In this document: positions 55,573 through 64,000 of the stretch, piece by piece
Layout: each line of letters begins with the position of its first letter
Numbering within the stretch: position 1 is the first letter of the stretch
Origin: Halicephalobus mephisto
Taxonomy: Eukaryota > Nematoda > Chromadorea > Rhabditida > Panagrolaimidae
DNA length: 64,000 nucleotides
Direction of reading: 5' to 3'
NCBI GenBank assembly: GCA_009193035.1
Contig: SWDT01000127.1
Span: 248,001 to 312,000, forward strand
Translations under genes and position numbers: made by a program
The notes under the pieces: model-generated
Told to the model about the DNA's origin: nothing
Database searches by the model: none
Seen by the model: only the letters and a program-made list of their open reading frames with translations

Positions 55573-58500
55573 ATGAAACTGGCTTCGGAATCCTCTGATT
55601 CGTTCCCAAAAAAAGAATCCGAAGAAGTTCCAGAAAACGAAGACGAACGAGAAATGGACATGTACGAGTTCATCAGGACCGTCGACAGAGAAAGCAGAGA
55701 AGTCAAGAAAATCGTGTAAGTTTATTTATGATAAAAAAAACTAAAAAAATCATCTTTTTAAAAATTTTCAAAGATTTTCAAAAATTTTTAAATTTGGAAA
55801 TTTCCTAAAATCTTTTAGAATTTAATGTAGATTTCTAAAACTATTTGGAACTCGAAATTCTGGGAATTTTAGGAAATTTTAAAATCCATAAAGACCTTGT
55901 AAAATTTTTGAAATCCTCCAGAATCCAGTGAAAATTTCTAAAACTATTTAGAATCAAAGATTCTGAAATCTGTGAATCTCGTAGAAGTTTCCAAAGTTCT
56001 TCAGAATCCAGTACGAACTTCTGAAACTATTTGGAACTCGAAATTTTAGGAAATCTTAAAATCCATAAAGACTTTGTAAAATTTTTGAAATTCTCCAGAA
56101 TCCAGTGAAAACTTCTAAAACTATTTAGAACCAAAGATTCTGATATCTGTGAACCTCGTAGAAGTTTCCAAAGTCCTCCAGAATCCAGTTAAATGTTCTG
56201 GAATGAAAACCCGAAATTTCGAATTCTGAAAGTCCTTCGAAAATTTTAAAAATCTTTATCCAAAAAATTCATAAACATGTTTGTTTTTTTGAAAATAAAT
56301 TTTTTATTACAGTAATTTCAAGAACAAGATGTTTTTTAAATTCAGATTTTTGTTGTTTAATATTATAGTTTTCGAGATATCCGAAACTAAAATTTTTTTT
56401 TTGAAAAACAAAACTTTTTTTTTGAAAAACAAAAATTAAATTAATATTTATTATTTATTATTCAATCAACTTCCTTTCGTTCTCAACCCCCAAAATTCGA
56501 TATCGCTCATGGCAACAGCCAATTTTCACAGTTTATCTTTGAAACTTTTTTATAAAAAATTTAGTTTTAATTATTTCAAAATTCGAAAATAATTAATTTC
56601 AAAATTACTGTATCGTTGAATCCGCGTGTAAAACGAAAATAGAATTTTTAATAAAACGACAGTAATACGTGACAGTAATAGTAATAATAGTAATGGTGAA
56701 GTTGATGTTTAAATTCCAAACTGTCGAATTTGAACTAATTTAAGTTCGAAAATTGACAAGATTGATTTTTGAGTTGAATTACTTTGGTTAAAATTCAAAT
56801 ACAGTAGAATTTCGATATAAGATACCCCTGCTATAACGTATTTCTTCTTATAGCATATGATGTGAGTGAGTTTGGTTAGTCTGTCTTCGAATTGACCCCC
56901 GATATAATAACCTTTTCTTATAAGATATGCTTTACTCGGTCTCAAGGGGTATTTTATATCCAAGTTCGACTGTATTTCGAAATCTCTAACTCGAAGTATT
57001 TCGAAATTTCTAAACTATAAATACAGTAGAACTTGGATATAAGGTACCCCCGGTATAAGATATCTCTTCTTATAGCATACGGTGTGAATGAATGAGTTTG
57101 GTTAGTCTGCCTTCAAATTTACTCCGCTATAATATATCCTTTCTTATAAAATATGTTTTGCCCGGTCCCAAGGGAGTACCTTATATCCAAGTTCTACTGT
57201 AGTTCGAAATTTGAAAAATTCCATCGCTTTGTCGACCTGTTTTTGGAATTATATGACGATATAAGCTAGATTGGAATTAGTCCATGTCTAATCTGTGTGT
57301 TAGATCATCCACCTATCCACTTGAACACAAAGCTGCACAATGTTGGTCCCGAAAGGAAATATCCTGAGGCTAACGAGAAAGTTACAATTATACAAGTGGT
57401 GGGAAGTTTAGTTGATTGGATATTGATTATTAATTATCAATTTGTGCTTATTTCTCGTTTTTACGTGAACCAGAAACTCCACCACGGTCTAACACCATGT
57501 TCGTGATTCCCAACTTGTCTTCCATTGTCCACATTTATCCAAGAAACTTGTTAATGTTACTTTTTTGCGACTTTTCCGTATCCGCCGGTCTGTGATGATC
57601 CTTCTTTTTTGCATCTATCCTTCGGATTTACTGTAGTTAATTATTTTTTGTAAAGTTGCCACCTGGTCAGGCTCGGTAACCTAGTTCCCCAACCAGGAAT
57701 CCAACTCGGGTCCCGTGATTGCCAGTCACGTGCTCTACCAAGAAAAGTTGGAATTCTAAGGTTCTGAAAAGTCAACAACTTTGTTTAACATCAAAATTGT
57801 AAATTTCGAATTTCCAAATACAACTCCGAATTCATTCTGAAATAATCAAAAATTTTAAAAACCGAATTTCCCAATCAATTTCGAGTTAATTTTTATTCAA
57901 AAATTTAAAATTAATTTAAAATTGATTTTCTAAGTGGAAAATTATAAAAATAAAAATTTAAAATAATTTCTTAATAATTTTAAAAACAAAAATTTTAAAT
58001 TAATTTTATAATAATTTAAAAACAAAAATTTAAAATAATTTCTTAATAATTTAAAAAATAAAAATTTAAAATTAATTTTATAATAATTTAAAAATAAAAA
58101 TTTTAAATTAATTTTATAATAATTTTAAAAATTAAAAGTAAAAAAAACTGATGGTTTTATCTGGTATTCTTTTGACCTACAGTACCCCAGTTGATTGATG
58201 CGCAGGGATTTCGCGCCGGGACCGTGCTCCCTGGGTTGCTTCGTTTTTACTGAAGAATTCTCGATTGGACAATATTATAAATATTAATTTTGATTTAAAA
58301 AATACCATTGATTTTTTTAATTTTAAAAATTTTTATATTTTTAAAAATCAATTAAAAAATAAATTTTCTTCACAAATGAGGATATTTATAAAAATTGTTA
58401 TTTTTTATTTTTTCATAGTTATTCAACTTTTTGCAATATTAAATAATTTCTTGATTTTATATTTCCAGAGGTACTGGTAATTCGTCTCCAGAATCCCAAT

Positions 58501-59852
58501 CTAGCCTAAAATCCAGCAATTCAAAAACAAAATTACTTCCGGAAAACGAAAGAAAACTCAGCGAAGACGGGCCTAAAATTATGAAACCAGCCCTCAGAAT
58601 GAAGGCTTACAAAGGAAGAAGACAACAAACGTTTCATTCACTCGAAGCTTATGCCCTCAACGACGACGACGTAAGTACTTCTTTTGTGATGGTTGATTCC
58701 CTGAGGCAATGACTTTGATTTATTTTTATTTCACTTTTTTTTAAATTTGAATTTTTCGATTAAGTTGTTCAAAATCAAAAAATTCATCGATCTAAAAAAA
58801 TTTAATTTTACAAAATATGAGATCAATTGCCGCAGGAAACAATCATTATATAATTTATTTTTTTTTAATTATTTTAAAAATTAAAATAGTCTAAAAAGAT
58901 AAAAAAAATGGACTACGTGATGGTTGATTCCCTGAGGCAATGACTTTGATTTATTTTTATTTCACTTTTTTTTAAATTGATCTTTTTAGTCCTTGTTTAT
59001 TACGTTAAATTAATCCAAAAAAGTACTTGTCTAAAAAATAAATTTTACAAAATTAGAAAATTCTCATCTAGTCAGTTTCATCATGTTTAAATTTTCTTAA
59101 AAAGTAGTCATTGCCAAAGTCTATAAAGAGGTCAGCACCAAGATCAAATCTGCAGATTGCGTGCAATATTTAGGCAAGATAATCAAAGTCAAAATCGAAG
59201 CAAAATCTGCAGGTTGCGTGCAATATTTAGGTAAGATAATCAAATTTGAAGTAAAATCTGCAGATTGCGTGCAATATTTAGACAAATTAATCAAAGTAAA
59301 ACCTGCAGGTTGCGTGCAATATTTAGGTAAGGTAACTAAAATTAAATCTGCAGATTGCGTGCAATATTTAGACAAATTAATCGAAATAAAATCAAAGTAA
59401 AATCCGCAGGTTGCTTGCAATATTCGGACAACTCATCTTGCCTAATTACTCTATAAAAATTCAATTTTTCTTAGATGCCGATCTCTTCATAGATTTCAGC
59501 ATATGTTAATTTTCTAAAAATTAAATTCCAGTCGGTTTCTACCAACGATGAAATGACATCCATTTCTCAAGACGTCTTGAAAATGCCTGCAATTGAAGCA
59601 TTAAGAGTTTCATCACCATCTGTAATTACTAAATCAGGAAATCGAAGAAATTATCAAAAAATCAATTCTGATCCTGCTTTAGTTTCAAACAGAACAAAAA
59701 GTACTTCTGCAAATCCTTCCAGTAGAGAAAGTTCAAATTCAAAAAATGGAAGTAATATAAAACGAGTTCTCCATACGATCGAACAACCAGATGGATCTGT
59801 CGTTGGTTACTGTACCGAGCATCCTGCCGAAGAACCCAACAAAAAAGATTAA
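55573..59852 (+). CDS. Uncharacterised Ser-rich protein (221 aa)
   Basis: Three exons: 55573-55715, 58469-58670 and 59532-59852, with introns of 2.75 kb and 0.86 kb. All phases match and donors are good (GTAAGT-like). The ATG is set by an in-frame TGA just upstream and an acceptor-like TTTCCAG about 20 bp before it. The N-terminus is acidic and Ser-rich (MKLASESSDSFPKKESEEV). Then come MDMYEFIRTVDRE, a basic patch (RMKAYKGRRQQTFHSLEAYA), an acidic DDD at the exon 2/3 junction, a Ser/Asn-rich linker and a distinctive end, RVLHTIEQPDGSVVGYCTEH, finishing in KKD. There is no signal peptide or membrane segment. It is probably largely disordered and nuclear or cytoplasmic. I do not recognise the family. 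It converges on the TUG gene, 105 bp away. Confidence 0.78.
55820..56200. repeat. Intronic direct repeat, about 185-bp unit
   Basis: ACTATTTGGAACTCGAAATT, then TTTTAAAATCCATAAAGACY, CTCCAGAATCCAGTGAAAA and CTCGTAGAAGTTTCCAAAGT occur in order from about 55840. The same order repeats from about 56028. Confidence 0.78.
56800..56974. mobile_element. Palindromic MITE-like element, locus 3 copy a
   Basis: Starts TACAGTAGAATTTCGATATA and ends TATATCCAAGTTCGACTGTA. It is 175 bp long and lies in intron 1 of the 221-aa protein gene. It shares GTGAGTTTGGTTAGTCTG and AAGATATGCTTTACTCGGTC with other copies. Confidence 0.82.
57022..57201. mobile_element. Palindromic MITE-like element, locus 3 copy b
   Basis: Starts TACAGTAGAACTTGGATATA and ends TATATCCAAGTTCTACTGTA. 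It is 180 bp long. It is separated from copy a by a 47-bp linker containing TTTCGAAATTTCTAAACTAT. Confidence 0.83.
57330..57395. mobile_element. Fragment of the 49.4-kb LTR-like family
   Basis: AATGTTGGTCCCGAAAGGAA followed by ATATCCTGAGGCTAACGAGA matches the centre of the elements at 27.25 and 49.43 kb. Similarity fades on both sides. Confidence 0.55.
57680..57752 (-). pseudogene. tRNA-like relic
   Basis: The minus strand has TGGTAGAGCA (D-arm-like), then CGTGACTGGCAATCACG, a 5-bp stem with a seven-base loop whose centre is GGC, then AGTTGGATTCC, one base away from the usual B box (GGTTCGAATCC type). The 5' half of the D arm and a matched acceptor stem are missing. It is probably a tRNA pseudogene or a tRNA-derived SINE fragment. 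Confidence 0.4.
58671..59120. repeat. Intronic duplication with TGATTCCCTGAGGCAATGAC
   Basis: GTGATGGTTGATTCCCTGAG then GCAATGACTTTGATTTATTT occurs at about 58690 and 58919. ATTGCCGCAGGAAACAATCA, the partly complementary form, lies between them at about 58826. This is the same family as at 32.7-33.4 kb. Confidence 0.75.
59121..59430. repeat. AAATCTGCAGATTGCGTGCA array (57/51/45 bp units)
   Basis: This is in intron 2 of the 221-aa protein gene. TGCAG recurs at 59151, 59208, 59259, 59304 and 59349, with a variant at 59405, so spacings are 57, 51, 45, 45 and 56. The unit is CTGCAGATTGCGTGCAATAT followed by TTAG. The inverse of this unit resembles the 45.15-kb array. Long open frames run on both strands (99 aa minus, 79 aa plus). 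Confidence 0.88.
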
Positions 59853-59957
59853 AATTCAATTTTTTTTAATTTAATTTTTTAAAATTTCGGCTTGTAACGG
59901 TTATTTTTTAAAATAATTTTTCTCACATAAACAATTTCAAAAATCCCGTATATTAAG

Positions 59958-62008
59958 TTATCTTTTAAGCCATTTCGGTAATCCTTCAATATTTCTTCTT
60001 TGAGGTGGAGGTCCTCCATTGTCGTTCCCTGCGGCTTCTGCATTTCTTTTAAATTGGGATGTTTGACTTTCTGATGGAATTTTCGGATCATAAGGAATAA
60101 ATTTAGAATTCACATTTAGCCAATTTTGCGAAATCTTATCTGCTTCATCTACCGTAACTGATTCAAACAATCCTTCTTTAAAAAAATTTGACAATTTTTC
60201 CGTCGAAATATCCGGTCCAAAATTCACAATAAGGTTAGATTTCGGAGCAAGACCTGAATCAATGAGATTCTTGTACTTGTCACGGGTTAATTTTTCTTTC
60301 AAAAAAAACACAAGATCATATTTGATTGAATTCGAGGCAATAATTGAATCTACAAAATCATATACACTACTGGTAGCTTCTTTGGAGTAAAAAACCGCTT
60401 GAATTGTTTTATTTTCCGGAAGCAGGAAACGAATCACAGTATTCTGGTAAGCGTTTAATTTTCTCTCACGATTCTTGACATCGATGAATTTTTTCGGAAC
60501 AAGTGGTCTTTGGCCATTTCTGAAAATAGATGTGATTCAATTAAAAATCAAAAAACTTACGCTTGATCCTTTAGGCTTCTCTGGAGGACTTGTATATCAT
60601 GGACCGTCGTTTCATAGATTTCATCATCTACTTCCTCTAATTCTTTTCTTTTTTCCTCGTTCAAAATCCTGTCAAAAAGTACTGCTTGACGTGATTCTGG
60701 AGGAATTTCATCAATTTCTTCTTTGATTTTTTCTTCTCCAACGTCGTAGGGAACTTCGATTTTCTTATCTGGGAACTTGAAGTTTGAAAAATCAACCGGA
60801 GGACGACTTGGGGTATTAGCGGCTATGGTTAGATCCTCCATTTCGACGTCCGTACGTAAGGTCCCTTGTTCCGTCAATAAATGGTCTACAAGCGAATCCG
60901 AACGTCCTGATTGAAGACTGGAATTCAGGATTCTGAGTGTTGCTTCGAGACGTTCAATTTCAGAATTCTGAGGCTGGATTGGAGTTATTTCGGTTTCCAT
61001 TCTTTGATTACTGCAGATGTCAGATTATTTGGCTATATAATTAACAAACTAACCTATTTGCAGCTTGATTTCTTTCTTTTTCCATTTTTTTGGCATGTTC
61101 TTCGGCTTCTTTCTGCATCTGCTCCTCTTGGATTCGTTGTTTTTCTTCCAGTTCTCTCTGATACCTGGCTTCCATCTCAGCTCTTTGTTGATTTTCCATC
61201 TTTCTCTGTTCGTAAACTTGATTCAACTGTTTTCTTCTTTCTTCAACGGCAGTCACTAGTTTATCGATGGCTTGTTTCTCTTCTTCGCTCAATTCACAAG
61301 TAGAAAATCTCAATACAGCTCCTCCAGAGTAGATTCCCATAGACTTCAACGTCGAAGAAGCAAGAACAGAGTCTCCTTTCCACTGAAAATCAAAAATTGA
61401 TATATGAAGAAGTCGATATAAGAAAATTAATATATTAATATATGAGGAATTTGATATAAGGTAGGGAATTGATATACGAAAGGAATTAATATATGAAAGT
61501 GAGAAACTGAGGTGTGGAAAAACTGGTAAATTACAAAATTGATATATGAAAATAAACTTACTTGCTTTGAGAGATACGTAATAACTGCACATTTGCCTTC
61601 ACCGAGATTCATCAACTCCATCTGGAAGTCCTTAGAGAACTCTGTCAACAAGCCACTGAGGGTCGTTGTGGCCGGGAATGTTTTGGTTTTTCTGACTCCT
61701 TGAACGTCGAGGGCAATTTCGACTTCCATGGCGCCGGTTTTCCTGGTCGAAAGAACCATATCCAGACTGGCATTGTTCGGCAGACCACTAAGTCTGAAGG
61801 TTAGGCTTTCATCCACTGGCTTCCCGTGAAATTGAAGTTCGTAATGATCGGAATCGTAGCCTTGCATCAGACAAGCGGTTTCGAGAACCTGGAAAATCCA
61901 CTTATAAATTCCGAAAATCACTTTTTTTACCTCTCTTAATAGCTTCCCCGGGGTGATGGGGACCTTACATCGACGAGCATTGGGACAGACAACTGTTAAA
62001 TTTGACAT
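59958..62008 (-). CDS. TUG/ASPSCR1 (UBXD9) orthologue, 581 aa
   Basis: Five exons, high to low: 61931-62008, 61562-61888, 61054-61382, 60561-61010 and 59958-60519. All phases match. An N-terminal ubiquitin-like domain (about residues 1-75) starts MSNLTVVCPNARRCKVPITP and continues LQFHGKPVDESLTFRLSGLP. A second ubiquitin-like region (about 77-170) contains KTKTFPATTTLSGLL. A long charged coiled coil follows (about 190-245, EARYQRELEEKQRIQEEQ). A UBX domain lies at about residues 420-497 (TVIRFLLPENKTIQAVFYSK). The C-terminus GLPKWLKR matches the conserved LPKWLK of TUG proteins. Length is close to human ASPSCR1. TUG proteins bind and remodel the p97/CDC-48 hexamer and in mammals tether GLUT4 vesicles. 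It is cytoplasmic or nuclear, with no signal peptide. It is convergent with the 221-aa protein gene. Confidence 0.95.
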
Positions 62009-62554
62009 TTTTGAGAATTCTAAAAAGAATAAAAATTAAAAATTTGAAAACAACAAAAACAGAGAACACTGTTCACGTCATCATTCCTCCTCTGAGGAAA
62101 AGTGTTCCTTCTTCGTTGTTGTTAGTGTATTTCGAAATATTTCTTTTTTGACAATTTCCCTCGTGATACAGTGATTTAATTTCAGTAGTTTACTTCTCCG
62201 TGCCAGGCGGAAACAGAATCACATGTGTATTTCACCAGAATGCACAATTTGAATCGGAACGCTGATTCAGCGACGTGAACACGATTTGATGCGATTTCGA
62301 AAACCAAAAATTCCTTCTTTTCAAATTAGAAAAAACAAATTCCTGAGATTCGAGATAACAGTGATTGGTTTAAAGAAGATCAATGACTTTGTAGATGTTG
62401 AAAGATAAAATAGTTTATTCGGAGGAATTTCTTAAAACAAGTTGTAATTTAATTGGTGGATCATAGAATATTCAGGATCTGTATTTAATTTTTGTTAAAT
62501 TACCTTCCGGAGCAAAAGAATCAAATAAAAAAGTGAAAATTCATACATTTCATG
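62009..62554. other. Upstream region of the TUG gene
   Basis: The sequence is less AT-rich than average and contains ACACTGTTCACGTCATCATT at about 62068-62087. No gene on either strand. Probably promoter DNA; no specific element is certain. Confidence 0.4.
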
Positions 62555-62652
62555 TTAAGCGAACAAAGGCGAATTCGATTATTTGTTAAGCGAACTCAGT
62601 TACTGATTAAGCGAACAGAAGCGAATTCGCTTACTTGTTAAGCGAACTTTCG
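62555..62652. repeat. GCGAATTCGC palindrome array, locus 3
   Basis: Four TTAAGCGAAC motifs are separated by GAAGCGAATTCGCTTA or AAGGCGAATTCGAT. It is the shortest of the three arrays. Confidence 0.83.
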
Positions 62653-64000
62653 ATAAAATTTTTCCAGTGTTTTTTTATAAATTTTCTAATTTCAATAATT
62701 CTCTTCTAAAACTAAAAATACTTTTGTTATTGATTACAATTACTTAATCAATTTTCCGAAATAAACTGCTGGAAACACGGAAAATTGAGAACTTGAATTT
62801 CCGGATCTTCTGAATTGTCTCGTTTCATGGAAACTTCTTTTAGAAATCAATTAGATTCCGAATGTAGTCTTTAAAGATTTTACATTGATGTCGAAAGGTT
62901 ATTTCGAATAAAATGTTGTCCCTTGTTAATAAAAAAGACCCGTGTTGTTGACGTCAGTTTATTTACTATCTTGTTCCAATTTAATTTATTATTTACTATT
63001 AAAATTACTATTTGTTCAGCTTTTCAGAAGGCTTCTAGATGAACGTGAATTTACTCAAATCACTGGATTTTGTTTTTTCTTGATCTCCGAGCCTTAGATT
63101 TGTCCTGTTAACCATTTCTGCAAAATTCCGACCAAAAAATTTGAAAAAAATTGTTATTGTTTATTATTTGGGATTTTTACAAATGTACATCCTTGTTGAT
63201 GTTTATTAGAATGAGATAATTTTGGTTTTCAATTCTATTATTACAAAAACTAAAAACAGACATTGTTACGAAATAGTTTCGAGAGGAATTTTCGGAATTT
63301 TCTGGCTCAACATGTTAGCTTTGATGAGATTACGGGGGTTTCAGAAGCTTCTATTGGATTCTGAATACTTCTATAAGATTCTAAAGTTTCAAAAATCCCA
63401 AGAGATTCTAGAAGGCTTCAGAAGCTTCCAGAAGATCTTAGGATTTAAGAACCTCCATGGGATTCTGGGAATCTGCATAATTCCAAAAGATGTTTACAAC
63501 ATTTTAGAAAACGCCAGAAGCTCCTACAAGACTCTAAAGCACTCTAGCATCTTCCATAGGATTCTAAATCATTTCGGAAACCTTAGAAAACTTCCAGAAT
63601 CTTCCATTGAATTTTAAACTTTTTTTCAGAATTTTGGCCTGATTTAAGAATTTTGAAATGACCCCTAATTTTAAAAAAGTCAAGCATGATGAAGATCAAA
63701 AAAACAATTCTCAAATATTTGGCGACCCGCCAAAAATTACTACCAGCCGGTCAAACGACCTCCGAGTTGGTTCCTGCTACCAACTGGCGCGAAGAAACTT
63801 GCGCGAGAATGCTCAGAATTTTTTGCGAGATGAATAATGGGTTTGAGAGCTTTGGAATTTGTTTTGACAAAAATGTCAGATTAGATAGGATAAATGATCA
63901 AGTGGAGGAACACTTAAAATGTTGAAATATGCAGGATCTAAGGTTATTTTCGTCGAGTCATTGATGAAAGAAAGGGAAGTTTGGAATAGTTAATAAAAAA
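62653..64000. repeat. Gene-poor end with AGAAGCTTC-type degenerate repeat
   Basis: From about 63335 to 63600 the sequence is built from variants of GATTCTAGAAGCTTC. It produces a 131-codon open frame that I do not accept as a gene. Elsewhere there are no gene signals; the 79-codon frame at 63686 has no support. Confidence 0.5.

Noticed and set aside
60475..61303. Three + strand frames of 64-130 codons
   Set aside because: They are antisense to well-supported TUG exons.
63222..63617. 131-codon + frame rich in FQK, LE and IL words
   Set aside because: It is the AGAAGCTTC-type repeat read in one frame, with repetitive residues and no start or splice support.
1..64000. rRNA, snRNA, SL RNA or complete tRNA genes
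   Set aside because: I looked for their characteristic cores on both strands; only the tRNA-like fragment near 57.7 kb was found.

Overview
The window looks like a piece of a rhabditid nematode genome, possibly Caenorhabditis or a close relative. The DNA is very AT-rich. Introns begin GT and end in TTTTCAG-like acceptors, start codons often sit just after an acceptor-like AG (possible spliced-leader sites), and TACTGTA motifs and hairpin repeats are scattered throughout. No bacterial signature is present. All splice models were built by eye from reading-frame continuity and splice signals. Every full model closes in frame from ATG to stop.

Layout. 3.77-7.83 kb: a neuropeptide precursor (+) with four NPYSWM repeats lies tail-to-tail, 146 bp apart, with a seven-exon FMRFamide-receptor-like GPCR (-). 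7.86-16.8 kb: gene-poor, with duplicated repeats, a G-rich array, a solo LTR beside a related unoccupied copy of its target, and palindromic elements. 16.8-25.8 kb: two M14A zinc carboxypeptidases on the minus strand, 186 bp apart. The upstream one has a full propeptide (446 aa); the downstream one has none (340 aa). 26.9-30.65 kb: a 303-aa coiled-coil protein (-). 32.1-32.5 kb: two joined terminal exons of an unidentified minus-strand gene. 33-49 kb: mostly repeats, with a few protein-like relics. 49.15-51.25 kb: an F-box protein (+). 51.5-55.5 kb: repeat arrays. 55.57-59.85 kb: a 221-aa low-complexity protein (+). 59.96-62.0 kb: a TUG/ASPSCR1 orthologue (-), converging on the previous gene. 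62-64 kb: repeats.

Functional links. The neuropeptide and GPCR genes make a testable ligand-receptor pair by proximity only. The two carboxypeptidases keep all catalytic residues, carry Asp at the pocket position that specifies basic residues in carboxypeptidase B, and may be co-transcribed. The other genes show no obvious common pathway. The most unusual content is the repeat landscape: several families recur at distant sites in the window, some with clear target-site duplications.
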